DNA of 37,919 bases from JACKBJ01 sp964549495 (GCA_964549495.1 CAZJWJ010000049.1:1-37919); one strand, 5' to 3'; shown: positions 26,211-35,319, counted from the first letter of the stretch. Notes: a model not told the origin generated them from the sequence alone. Numbers and translations are program-made.

Positions 26211-28268
26211 ATGAACGAGCTGTCGAGCCCCACCCCACCGTCCGAGGCCCCGACCGTCTTGGCCGTCGCCTGTCGACCACGGGACGTCATGTCCCGCGCC
26301 GCTTGGCGGCTCGCCTTGGTGCCGATCCTGATGGCGATGTTCTTCGGGCTCGCGGCGCGGCCGGCCGCTGCCAGCCCGCTGGCGCAGGACGGCCCGCCGC
26401 GCGGCGTCAATCCCAACGCCCAGCTGGGCGGCCAGGTGCACCTGCCCATCCTCAACTTCCTGGGCCAGGACGACGTCTGCCGCGCCTGGGTCGAGGTGCA
26501 GCACCTGGGCTGCGTGCCGGCCAAGGCGGTGATGGTGGTCTGGGGCGAACCCGGCTTCTGCCCGCCGCAGGCGGCCGGCCCGCTCAAGGTCGAGTGCACG
26601 GGCCTCTTGCGCGGCGGTGCGGCCTGGAACCTCCTGGGCGCGCAGGTGCCCACCGGCGCCAAGAGCGGCATCCTCTTCCAGTTCACCGCGCTGCAGCTGT
26701 CGGACGTCGGGCTGGCCGGGCCGATCGGCTTCGACGACGTGGTGGCCGACCTGATGTGCGAGACCCTCTTCTTCGGCGTGGTCGGCGATGCCGACGACTA
26801 CCGCCGCTTCAAGAAGGCCTACGACGAGGGCCTGGGCTTTGCCGGCATCGATCAGGCCATCGCCGCCGGACAGGGCGGCCTGGCGGTCGAGGTGCTGCGC
26901 CACTGCCCGGGCGACGTGACGCCCGGCAGCCTGGTCAGCAGCAAGTACGATGGCGTGGCCGGCGGCCACCTGGGCACCTACGATCCGATCTTCGGCTCCT
27001 TCGGCTACTACGTGCCCTTGATCTATGCCGATCATGCCGGCTTCAACACCGTCCTCTACGTGCAGAACGGCGGCATCCAGTGCAGCTCGATCGAGCTCTG
27101 GTTCAAGACCCAGGACGACTGCCTGCGCAACCGCATCTGCGAGATCTTCACCCTGGCCCCCGGCGAGACCTTCCAGTACGACGCCTCCGACTGCGTCGGG
27201 CCGGACTGGCAGGGCTCGGCCTGGCTGCGCAGCTCGCAGCGTATGGGCATCGCGGTCGACATCGCCGGCCGCGACGTCCTGATGACCTACGTGGCCGAGC
27301 CCCAGCCCTTCGCCTACACCATCGGCGGGCCCCAGGGCCTGATCGGCGTCGAATCGGCGCCTACCGGCGAGCAGGTGGCCTACGGGCCCCTGGTCTACTC
27401 CGAGTACCAGGGCTGGGACACCGGTGTGCAGGTGCAGAACCTCAGCCCGGTCTACAACGCCAAGGTCAAGGTCTACTTCCTCGATCGCTCGGGCGATGTG
27501 ATCACCACCCTGCTCGACTGGGTCTGCCCGCGCGGCAGCCAGACCTTCTTCCTGCCCTTGGTGGCCGACCTGCCGGGCACCTGGACCGGCAGCGTGCGGG
27601 TCGAGAGCCAGGGCTGGTGGACGCCGGGCGCCGGCAGCATCGGCGGTCCGGGCATCGTGGGCGTGGTCACGCTGCTCAAATACTCCGACGCGGCCCGGTC
27701 GCAGACCACCGAGGCCTTGGCCTACAACCTGCTGCCGGAGCACAAGAGCTACATCTGGCAGGTGGGCAGCGGGCCCGGCGGCACCTTCTCCGGTGTGGGA
27801 CTGGTGGCGGTGCCCAGCCTGCACAAGGACCTGCTGGCCACCGGCGTGACGACCGAACTGGCCATCACCAACATGGTGGCCAAGCCGGGCTTCACCGACT
27901 TCGCGATCTACATCTACGACCAGAACGGCCTGCTCGACTTCATCTGCACCAAGCTCCACGATCGCCAGGTCAACTACATCAGCCTGGAGAACTGGGGCTA
28001 CGTGCCCAACGGTTTCAAGGGCTCGGCCGTGCTGTCGGCCACCTTCTGGGAGCACGAGGTCTTCGACCCGCAGGGCGGCTTCGTGCGCAACCTGGTCGGC
28101 CTGGGCGCGGTGACGGTCGAGCGCACCGGGGCGCGGCTGGGCGAGGACGTGCCGGGGGACGAGACGGCGGCTTCGCGGGCGATTCCCTTCGCGCACGAGG
28201 TGGGCTTCCGGTTCTGTCCGGGTGGCTTCGAGCCGCGGTGTCCGGGGCAGCCGATCTGGGGGCCGTAG
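26211..28268 (+). CDS. Secreted beta-sandwich repeat protein sharing a module with the peroxidase
   Basis: This 685-residue exported protein is read from the ATG at 26211 (GGAG 8 bases upstream); an internal ATG at 26289 is the alternative start. A signal segment ends near residue 58 (AAASPLAQD). The body appears to hold about four copies of a beta-sandwich unit opening with an xxPLxx strand: HLPILNFLGQDD (about 77), YVPLIYADHAGFNT (266), YGPLVYSEYQGWDTG (393) and AVPSLHKDLLATGVTT (532), the second and third followed by YVQNGG or VQVQNLS. It has many Cys, including DVCRAW, LGC and NRICEIF. The first unit is about 77 percent identical over 35 residues to the C-terminal part of the haem peroxidase at 36132. 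Role unknown; probably a surface or secreted structural protein. Confidence 0.75.
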   Translation: MNELSSPTPPSEAPTVLAVACRPRDVMSRAAWRLALVPILMAMFFGLAARPAAASPLAQDGPPRGVNPNAQLGGQVHLPILNFLGQDDVCRAWVEVQHLGCVPAKAVMVVWGEPGFCPPQAAGPLKVECTGLLRGGAAWNLLGAQVPTGAKSGILFQFTALQLSDVGLAGPIGFDDVVADLMCETLFFGVVGDADDYRRFKKAYDEGLGFAGIDQAIAAGQGGLAVEVLRHCPGDVTPGSLVSSKYDGVAGGHLGTYDPIFGSFGYYVPLIYADHAGFNTVLYVQNGGIQCSSIELWFKTQDDCLRNRICEIFTLAPGETFQYDASDCVGPDWQGSAWLRSSQRMGIAVDIAGRDVLMTYVAEPQPFAYTIGGPQGLIGVESAPTGEQVAYGPLVYSEYQGWDTGVQVQNLSPVYNAKVKVYFLDRSGDVITTLLDWVCPRGSQTFFLPLVADLPGTWTGSVRVESQGWWTPGAGSIGGPGIVGVVTLLKYSDAARSQTTEALAYNLLPEHKSYIWQVGSGPGGTFSGVGLVAVPSLHKDLLATGVTTELAITNMVAKPGFTDFAIYIYDQNGLLDFICTKLHDRQVNYISLENWGYVPNGFKGSAVLSATFWEHEVFDPQGGFVRNLVGLGAVTVERTGARLGEDVPGDETAASRAIPFAHEVGFRFCPGGFEPRCPGQPIWGP

Positions 28269-28271
28269 GGT

Positions 28272-28371
28272 TGTGGGGCGCGGCCGGGGTCCTGCCGGGG
28301 GCAAGACCGATGTGATGGCGGGTGGTGGTTGGGGCGCGGCCGGGGTCCTGCCGGGGGCAAGACCGATGTGA
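28272..28371. repeat. Tandem 44-bp direct repeat in intergenic gap
   Basis: Two perfect 44-base copies lie at 28272-28315 and 28328-28371, separated by 12 bases. Each starts TGGGGCGCGGCC and ends GACCGATGTGATG. The 438-base gap 28269-28706 contains no convincing gene. This pair begins 3 bases after the stop codon at 28268. Confidence 0.9.
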
Positions 28372-28451
28372 TGACCGGACCCCGTGCCGCGGGGGCCGGG
28401 TTCGCGGGTGGGACCGGTTCGCACGATGAGGTGGCCGTCACGGGAGGAGTG

Positions 28452-28481
28452 CGGTCTTGCCCCCGGCAGGACCCCGGCCGC
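28452..28481. repeat. Inverted third copy of the intergenic repeat
   Basis: These 30 bases (starting CGGTCTTGCCCCCGG) are the exact reverse complement of 28278-28307 and 28334-28363. With either upstream copy they can form a 30-bp stem with a long loop. Confidence 0.9.
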
Positions 28482-28635
28482 TTCCCGTTGGGGAGGGGGA
28501 GAGGCGGGTTTGCTGGCGAGGTGAGGGGCTGTGCGGTAGATGGACGCGGTAGCGATGGGGTCGGACAGCAGGAAACCGATGGAATTGGCGATTGGCGCCC
28601 TCGAGATGGCTCGGGGGCGTCGCTGCGTGTATGCT

Positions 28636-28683
28636 GGATTCTCTGAGAAGCGGCTTGAAGAAGCAGGCTTTGAAAGAGAATCC
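28636..28683. repeat. Inverted repeat just before the 28707 gene
   Basis: GGATTCTCT (28636-28644) and AGAGAATCC (28675-28683) are perfect complements, 30 bases apart. The loop also contains two similar direct units (GAAGCGGCTT and GAAGCAGGCTT). It lies 24 bases before the start codon and overlaps where a promoter or leader would be. Confidence 0.6.
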
Positions 28684-28706
28684 ATGTGGGTAGGGTGGAG
28701 GGTGTG

Positions 28707-30113
28707 ATGCGACTCGGTGACCTGGGGCGGTTGGGGTGGATGGCGGTTGGGGTAGGGGTGCTGGGGATGGTGGTCCTGCCGGGAGTGCCGGAGCGTGGGG
28801 AGGTCGGGGCGCAGGGGCAGGGGGGGCAGGTGGTCTTGCCCTTGCTGCTTCGGGGGGAGGAGGTGTCGCTCTTGCCTTGGCCGGCGACGGTGGAGCCGGC
28901 GACGGCGACCGCGACGGCCAGCGCGACGCCGGAGGTGACGCCGGGGCCCTCGCCGACGCCCATGCCGCAGGCTTGCGTGGGGGGATTGGGGCAGCAGTTG
29001 GTCGATTGGGATCTGGATATGGATGGGACTCGGGCGCGAGCGCCCGAGCGTAGGGGGATGCACGCTCGGCAGCCGCTCTACTTGGCGGTGGGGGAGGGTG
29101 ATCGGGGGTGGCTGGCCTGGGCGGCGGAGGGCGGGCAGGTGCACGTGACGCCGCTGCGCGGGCTGCGGCGGGCGGGGGATGATGTCCAGATCGAGGGGGA
29201 TGCGCCGGTCGGGCTGGCCATGCGGGAGGATGGCGGCTTTGGCGTGGCGGTGATCCAGGGGGAGCAGGTGGCCCTGGCGGCATATGATGGGGATGGTAGC
29301 CATCGCTGGGATCGGACGCTGGTCGGAGACAACACGCATACGCAGGCGGGGGACAAGTGGGTCGATAGCTGGGGGCACGAGGGGCGGATGGTGTGGACGG
29401 GCAGTCACTACGCGCTCTACATGGGGCATACCCAGGAGTTCGGCGCGCAGGGCAAGCACCAGGGCGATCTGCTATGGCTCTTCGATCGTCAGGGGAATCC
29501 GGTGGACGGCCGGCAGGCCGAGCAGCCCAGCTGGGACTGGGGCTGTAGCCATAGCCTGGATCTGCGTCTGGCCTACAGCGAGGAGGCCGATGCGGTCGGC
29601 CCGGTCTGTCTCTCGGATGCCTATCCGCGCAAGGCCATCATGTACAGCCATCGGGTGACGGAAGTCTGGCCCGAGCCCAGCGGCGACGGGTCCGGGGGCT
29701 CGGACGGCCGGCTGGGCGGCCTGACGCCCAACGCCACCGGCTTCGACTTCAGCTTCGCCACCAAGGAGACCCGCCAGAGCTACGACGTGGCGATGATCCA
29801 CATCGGCGCCGACGGCAGCCTGGGCGATCCCCTGTGGCTCACCGACAGCGCCGGTCGCGACGAGGAGAGCCCCCACCACGCCCCCTTCGGCCAGCACTGG
29901 CTCCTGGGCTGGCACGAGGGCGACCAGATGGTCCTCTCCCTCTTCGACCGAGAGGGAGCTCTCATCGCCGGCCCGGCCAACCCCCCAACCGGCACCGACA
30001 TCGACCGCCGCGACGACTTCGTCCCCCTCCCCTCCGGCGGCGTGGCTTGGCCGGCACGCGATGATACCAGTGGCGCCATCCAACTCCTCGAGCTCCCCTA
30101 CTGCCTGAGATAG
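28707..30113 (+). CDS. Secreted protein of unknown function with N-terminal VLPLLLRG motif and T/P linker
   Basis: This 468-residue exported protein starts 4 bases after GGAGG. A signal peptide spans about 1-36. Then comes QVVLPLLLRG (41-50), a YLPL-type motif that here lies at the N-terminal side of the Thr/Pro linker (about 59-88). Residues 90-468 have repeated Trp- and Asp-rich segments (LLWLFDRQGNPVDG, IHIGADGSLGDPLWLTDSAG, VLSLFDREGALIAGP), suggesting a beta-propeller. The end is LLELPYCLR. Base use shifts inside the gene: the first two thirds have G-rich third positions, the last part is C-rich. No enzyme motif was recognised. It is followed by the nuclease gene after 5 bases and probably shares its transcript. 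Confidence 0.7.
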   Translation: MRLGDLGRLGWMAVGVGVLGMVVLPGVPERGEVGAQGQGGQVVLPLLLRGEEVSLLPWPATVEPATATATASATPEVTPGPSPTPMPQACVGGLGQQLVDWDLDMDGTRARAPERRGMHARQPLYLAVGEGDRGWLAWAAEGGQVHVTPLRGLRRAGDDVQIEGDAPVGLAMREDGGFGVAVIQGEQVALAAYDGDGSHRWDRTLVGDNTHTQAGDKWVDSWGHEGRMVWTGSHYALYMGHTQEFGAQGKHQGDLLWLFDRQGNPVDGRQAEQPSWDWGCSHSLDLRLAYSEEADAVGPVCLSDAYPRKAIMYSHRVTEVWPEPSGDGSGGSDGRLGGLTPNATGFDFSFATKETRQSYDVAMIHIGADGSLGDPLWLTDSAGRDEESPHHAPFGQHWLLGWHEGDQMVLSLFDREGALIAGPANPPTGTDIDRRDDFVPLPSGGVAWPARDDTSGAIQLLELPYCLR

Positions 30114-30118
30114 CCAGA

Positions 30119-32605
30119 ATGGGCAGGAATTCTCTCTATCGCCGCGCCGGGCTCCCGCTCGCGCTGCTCCTGCTGTCCCTGCTCCTACCCGGTGCTCCCA
30201 TCCTCCCCGGCGGCCACTCCCGCCCTTCTTCCGCCCACGCCCAGCCCTCCTTCGCCCGCATCCACGACATCCAGTCCACCGCGCACCGATCCCCCGCCGA
30301 GGGCCGCGAGCTGGACGACATCCCCGGCATCGTCACCCTCGCCCTGCAGGACAGCTTTACCATCCAAGACCCGGAGCCGGACAACGATCCCGCCACCTCT
30401 GAAGGACTCCTCGTCCGTCCCGGCCCCGCTGCCGAACCCTTCCCCACCGACCTGATGCCCGGTGACTCGGTCCTGGTCTCCGGCCAGGTCGTCGAGTTCC
30501 GCCCGGAGAACGATGCCTCCGCCGACCACCTCACCTCCACCCTCATCGAGGCCCGCCAGGTCGAGCGCCTCTCGCAGGGCAATCCCCTCCCCGCGCCCAT
30601 CATCCTCGGCGAGGCCGGCCGCATCCCCCCCTCCAGCAACTTCGACGACGACGCCTTCGGCGACATCGAGCTCGGCGGCAGCTTCGACGCCCACACCGAC
30701 GGCATCGACTTCTACGAGAGCCTGGAGCACATGCGCGTCCAGGTCGACGAGGCCCTCGTCGTGGGCCCCAGTCACGAGGGTGTCATCGCGGTGGTGGGAG
30801 ACGCCGGCCGTCACGCCACCGGCCTCGAAGCCCTCGATGGCAGACTCACCGGCGCCCTGACCATCACCCCCGGCGACCTCAACCCCGAACGCATCTTCGT
30901 CAACCCAGTCGGTTTCAACCTCCCCCGCCTCCATCTCGGCGCCCGCATCACCAGCCCCATCCGTGGCGTCCTTCACTACCACGACGCCCGCTACCAAGTC
31001 CAGGCCACCGACCGCTTCGACCATGTGGGTGAAGAACCGGTCCCCACCGTCGTCGAGCCTGCCGCGCCTACCGAGCTCCTCGTAGCTACCTTCAACCTCC
31101 GCAACCTCAGCATCGCCAATCCCGAACCTCGCTTCGCCCCCCTGGCCGACATCATCGTCCACACCCTCGCCGCCCCCGACCTCCTCATCCTCCAAGAGAT
31201 CCAGGACGACAACGGCCCGGGAAACAGCGGCATCGTCACCGCCACCCTCACCATGGCCGCCCTGACCCAAGCCATCACCACCGCCGGCGGCCCCACCTAC
31301 CACCCCCTCTCCATCGACCCTCGCAACAACGCCGACGGCGGAGCCCCCAACTCCAACATCCGCGTAGCCTTCCTCTACCGAAGCGACAGAGGGCTCACCC
31401 ATGCCGATCACATCGGCCCCGGCGATGCCACCACCCCCGTCAGAATCAACGAGGACGCCCCTGGCATTCCCTCGCTCTCCCACAGTCCCGGCCGCATCGA
31501 ACCGACCAACCTAGCCTTCGTCTCCAGCCGCAAACCTCTGGCCGCGCAGTTCGAATGGCAGGGCCGGCCGCTCTTCGTCGCCGGCCTCCACCTCTCCTCC
31601 CGCCTCTCCGACACCCCCCTCTTCGGCCGCCACCAACCCCCCATCCTCCACTCCGAACCCAATCGTCTCGAACAAGCCCGCGCCGTCCAAGCCTTCGCCA
31701 CCCACATCTTGGCCATCGACCCCAACGCCCGCCTCATCGTCGCCGGCGACCTCAACGACTTCCCCACCTCCCCCGCCCTCACCTCACTAGCCGACACGAG
31801 CCCCGCCCCCATTCTCTCCAACCTCCTCGGCGACCGCCCCTACCGCCCACCCGAGTCCATCCCCACTCTCTCCCGCTACACCTACAACTTCCAGGGCAAC
31901 ACCCAAGCCCTAGACCACATCCTCGTGAGCCGCTCCGTCGCCTCCGACACCATCATGGCCGAGATCCCCCACATCGCCTCCCATTTCGCCTCCGCCGCCC
32001 AGATCACCGACCACGACCCCGTCGTGGCCAGGATCGACTTCAGGGACGAGTCTGGTGGCGGGAATGGCACGCCTGAGCCTCCCGCATCCACAATCGTGTA
32101 TCTTCCGCTCGTCCTGGGAACGTGGTCGCTTTCGGGCGAACATGTCACTTACACTCCATCACCGGTCACGGTTACGCCGACAATCGAGCCATCGCCTGTG
32201 GTCACTACTCCAAGTCCAAGTCCGAGCCCATCGCCCACTCTACTCCAACCGGGCTCAACCCCCACACCCTACCCGACCGTCAGCAGCCCTCCCTCCATCA
32301 CCATCATCGAGATGATCTGTGATGGAAGGGATGAGCAAGTCGTCCTCGAGGCCTCGGAGGATCTGCCGGGTGCGGTGTCTCTAGCCGGTTGGACACTACG
32401 TTCTACGATCGGTGATCAGCGACTGGAGTTCTCCCAGGTGATCCTGGACCCAGGTGCCCGCCTCACCATCCACAGTGGACCCGATGCACCGGATTCCTCC
32501 CCGTCGCACCTACTCTGGAGACGATCCTATGTCTGGACAGATGGCGACGTGGCCCAGCTCCTCGACCCCAATTCCCACCTCGCCGACGAAGTTCCCTGCC
32601 CCTAG
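30119..32605 (+). CDS. Extracellular endonuclease/exonuclease/phosphatase-family nuclease with lamin-tail domain
   Basis: This 828-residue exported protein has a signal peptide (about 1-42) and an N-terminal OB-fold-like region with IHDIQSTAHRSP and GDSVLVSGQV, as in ExeM-type extracellular nucleases. The EEP domain follows (about 318-640): LLVATFNLRN, DLLILQEIQDD (Glu, metal ligand), FVAGLHLSS, IVAGDLNDFP (Asp/Asn pair), LDHILVS and ITDHDPV (Asp-His), so the active site looks complete. IVYLPLVLG (about 659) then a Thr/Pro/Ser linker lead to a lamin-tail domain (about 717-828: LAGWTLRS ... LDPGARLTIHSG). EEP nucleases of this type degrade extracellular DNA. The ribosome-binding site is weak and the start lies 5 bases after the previous stop. 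Confidence 0.85.
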   Translation: MGRNSLYRRAGLPLALLLLSLLLPGAPILPGGHSRPSSAHAQPSFARIHDIQSTAHRSPAEGRELDDIPGIVTLALQDSFTIQDPEPDNDPATSEGLLVRPGPAAEPFPTDLMPGDSVLVSGQVVEFRPENDASADHLTSTLIEARQVERLSQGNPLPAPIILGEAGRIPPSSNFDDDAFGDIELGGSFDAHTDGIDFYESLEHMRVQVDEALVVGPSHEGVIAVVGDAGRHATGLEALDGRLTGALTITPGDLNPERIFVNPVGFNLPRLHLGARITSPIRGVLHYHDARYQVQATDRFDHVGEEPVPTVVEPAAPTELLVATFNLRNLSIANPEPRFAPLADIIVHTLAAPDLLILQEIQDDNGPGNSGIVTATLTMAALTQAITTAGGPTYHPLSIDPRNNADGGAPNSNIRVAFLYRSDRGLTHADHIGPGDATTPVRINEDAPGIPSLSHSPGRIEPTNLAFVSSRKPLAAQFEWQGRPLFVAGLHLSSRLSDTPLFGRHQPPILHSEPNRLEQARAVQAFATHILAIDPNARLIVAGDLNDFPTSPALTSLADTSPAPILSNLLGDRPYRPPESIPTLSRYTYNFQGNTQALDHILVSRSVASDTIMAEIPHIASHFASAAQITDHDPVVARIDFRDESGGGNGTPEPPASTIVYLPLVLGTWSLSGEHVTYTPSPVTVTPTIEPSPVVTTPSPSPSPSPTLLQPGSTPTPYPTVSSPPSITIIEMICDGRDEQVVLEASEDLPGAVSLAGWTLRSTIGDQRLEFSQVILDPGARLTIHSGPDAPDSSPSHLLWRRSYVWTDGDVAQLLDPNSHLADEVPCP

Positions 32606-32679
32606 CCATGGGCCATCGAGTTCTTCGAATCCAGAGATGGTCTCTCGGTGACGGAGCCGTAATATGGCATCTGGCACAA

Positions 32680-32832
32680 GTGGGGTGGGGGTGTCCTGGG
32701 GGGAGGAGTTGATTGCCCGAGGGCGCCTACCTCCCCACACGCTCCCCCACCTGCCGGCAAGCGACCTCCCCCCGACGCCCCCCCACCCCCCCCCCCAGTC
32801 TCCCGCCTCCCCCCAGGACACCCCCACCCCAC
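32680..32832. repeat. 27-bp perfect inverted repeat in the intergenic gap between nuclease and E2
   Basis: Left arm 32680-32706 (starts GTGGGGTGGGGGTGTCC) and right arm 32806-32832 are exact reverse complements, separated by 99 bases. The 390-base gap 32606-32995 between two convergent genes contains no credible gene. The loop carries long C-runs near 32778-32796. It could terminate both transcripts or be a small repeat element. Confidence 0.85.
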
Positions 32833-32995
32833 CACCCCGCCCCGCCTCCACAACCCTCCGTCATCGCACGCCCCTCCAACCCAACAACAAGAAGCGGTGA
32901 CGCTCCCGCGCCACCGCCTCATCCTTCTGTCCGTCGCCGTCGCCGTCGTCGTCTGTCCGTCGACGCCGTCCCGCCGACCACCTCAAACGATCAAC

Positions 32996-34531
32996 TCAAG
33001 CCGAATACCCCTCGAGCTTCCGCACCAAGGTCTGCACAAAGGGATCCGCCGTCCCCCCATCCAGAATCCGATGATCGAACGTCAGCGCCAGATACATCAT
33101 CGGCCGAATCCCGATCTGATCGCTCCCATCCGCCCCCTCGACCACCACCACCCGCTTCCGAATCGCCCCCGTCCCCAGAATCGCACACTGCGGCTGGTTG
33201 ATCACCGGCGTCCCGAACAAGCTCCCCAAGGTGCCGTAGTTCGTGACCGTCAAGGTGCCGCCCTGGATATCATCCGGCTTCAGGTTCCCCTCGCGCGCCC
33301 GTGTCGCCAGATCGCCCACCGCCCGCGCCATCCCGGCAAGGTTCAGCTCGTCGGCATGCTTGATCACCGGCACGATCAGCCCGCCATCCGGCAGCGCCAC
33401 CGCCATGCCCAGGTTGATGTCGCGGTGGATCTGGATCGCGCCATCCGCCCAAGAGCTGTTGACCAGCGGATGCTCCGCCACCGCCTCGGCCAAGCACTGC
33501 AGCATGAAGGCCGTCAAGGTCAGCTTGACCCCACGTGCCTCCAATTCCGGCTTGAGCTTGCGGTTGGCCGACATCACGGCGCTCATGTCGACCTCGTGCA
33601 CCGTCGTCACGTGCGGCGAGGTCTGCTTCGAGTGGACCATGTGATCGGCGATCAGCTTGCGCATGCGCGTCAGCTCGACCCGCTCGCCCAGAGCCGGCCC
33701 TTCCGCCTCGGCCGCGGCGCGCCGCGGCTTCGCCTCGGTCGCCGCCGGCACCGCCTCTTCGGCCGCCCCCGACTCGACGAAGCGTTCGACATCGCGGGCC
33801 GTGATGCGCCCGTCGCGGCCGCTACCGGCCACGCGCCGCAGGTCGGCGCCGTGCTCGGCCGCCAGGCGCGCCACCCGCGGGCTGATGAAGCCCAGGTCGC
33901 GCTTGGCGTCGTTCGAGCTCGACGGCGTCGGGGCCGTCGAGCGGGCCGGCTCTGCGCGGTCGGTGCTGCCCGCTTGGGACAGGAACTGCTCGACGTCGCG
34001 CCGGGTGATCTGCCCGCCGCGCCCGCTGCCCTGGAGCTGGCTCAAGTCGACGTCGTGCTCCGCGGCCATGCGCGCGGCCACGGGGGACACGCGACCGCTG
34101 GCCGAACCCGTCTGTCGGGCACCGGAGCCATTCGACGCGTCGCTGTCTGTTGCAGGGGTGCTCGACTTGGCCGGCGCCGCCTCGCGTCGCGATCCACCGC
34201 CCTTCGCATCGTCCGAAGCGGAGCTCTCGGTCTTGTCGCCGCCGTCGTCCGCCCGGGACGCTCCACCCGAGCCCAGATCACCCGTATCCTCGCCCGGCTC
34301 GCCGATGATGGCCAGCACAGTGCCGACCGAGACCGTCTCGTCCTCCGGCACCAGGATGTCCAGCAACGTTCCGCTCTCGACGGCGGTCACCTCGGTGTCG
34401 ACCTTGTCGGTGATCACCTCGAGCACCGGGTCGTACTTCTCGACCCGATCGCCCTTCTGCTTGAGCCACTTGCCGATGGTGCCTTCGTGCACGCTCTCGC
34501 CGAGCTGGGGCATCTTGAGCTCAACCGCCAT
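32996..34531 (-). CDS. Dihydrolipoamide acyltransferase (E2) of a 2-oxoacid dehydrogenase, two E3-binding domains
   Basis: This 511-residue E2 has one lipoyl domain (about 1-77) with the lipoylated Lys43 in ITDKVDTEV, then a Ser/Gly/Asp-rich linker. Two peripheral subunit-binding domains follow: one at about 147-184 (SPVAARMAAEHDVDL ... GSGRGGQITRRDVEQFL) and one at about 215-252 (SPRVARLAAEHGADLRRV ... GSGRDGRITARDVERFV). The catalytic acyltransferase domain spans about 285-511, with DHRILDG (His487, Asp491). Most E2s have one such binding domain. It acts in the pyruvate, 2-oxoglutarate or branched-chain complex; which one is not clear because no E1 or E3 gene is in view. AGGAG lies about 10 bases before the ATG at 34531. 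Confidence 0.92.
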   Translation of the reverse strand: MAVELKMPQLGESVHEGTIGKWLKQKGDRVEKYDPVLEVITDKVDTEVTAVESGTLLDILVPEDETVSVGTVLAIIGEPGEDTGDLGSGGASRADDGGDKTESSASDDAKGGGSRREAAPAKSSTPATDSDASNGSGARQTGSASGRVSPVAARMAAEHDVDLSQLQGSGRGGQITRRDVEQFLSQAGSTDRAEPARSTAPTPSSSNDAKRDLGFISPRVARLAAEHGADLRRVAGSGRDGRITARDVERFVESGAAEEAVPAATEAKPRRAAAEAEGPALGERVELTRMRKLIADHMVHSKQTSPHVTTVHEVDMSAVMSANRKLKPELEARGVKLTLTAFMLQCLAEAVAEHPLVNSSWADGAIQIHRDINLGMAVALPDGGLIVPVIKHADELNLAGMARAVGDLATRAREGNLKPDDIQGGTLTVTNYGTLGSLFGTPVINQPQCAILGTGAIRKRVVVVEGADGSDQIGIRPMMYLALTFDHRILDGGTADPFVQTLVRKLEGYSA

Positions 34532-34660
34532 GTTCGCCGCGCTCCTGCATTCTCGTCCGGTCGCCGGGAGGATCTGGGTCGCTTGGATTCGGAAGGCGAG
34601 CGATCGGCGCGCAGCCGATCATCGCCCGTCGATTGTAGCATGCGGCCCCGACGCAAACGA

Positions 34661-34678
34661 GGCGGCCCGAAGGCCGCC
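34661..34678 (-). terminator. Rho-independent terminator after superoxide dismutase
   Basis: On the minus strand this reads GGCGGCC-TTCG-GGCCGCC, a 7-bp stem closed by a stable UUCG tetraloop, followed by TCGTTTGCG. It lies 27 bases after the sod stop and upstream of the E2 start, so it separates the two same-strand units. Confidence 0.8.
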
Positions 34679-34704
34679 CCGCTGCATTCGGCGCGTCCGA
34701 CGGA

Positions 34705-35319
<615 letters not shown>

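Noticed and set aside
28272..28371. Possible CRISPR array
   Set aside because: Only two direct copies, a 12-base spacer and an inverted third copy; no cas genes in the window.
26136..29459. Minus-strand open frame of 1107 codons
   Set aside because: It is antisense to the beta-sandwich gene and part of the next gene, spans the repeats and gap, and reads as low-complexity His/Pro/Arg/Gly sequence. High GC leaves few stop codons in this frame; the plus-strand proteins have signal peptides and repeat structure.
30185..31483. Minus-strand open frame of 432 codons rich in Gly, Val and Asp
   Set aside because: Antisense to the EEP nuclease. The composition is what results from reading its C-rich codons backwards.
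32713..33201. Pro/Ser/Thr-rich open frame in the gap before the E2 gene
   Set aside because: It arises from C-rich inverted-repeat DNA, has no ribosome-binding site and overlaps the E2 3' end antisense.
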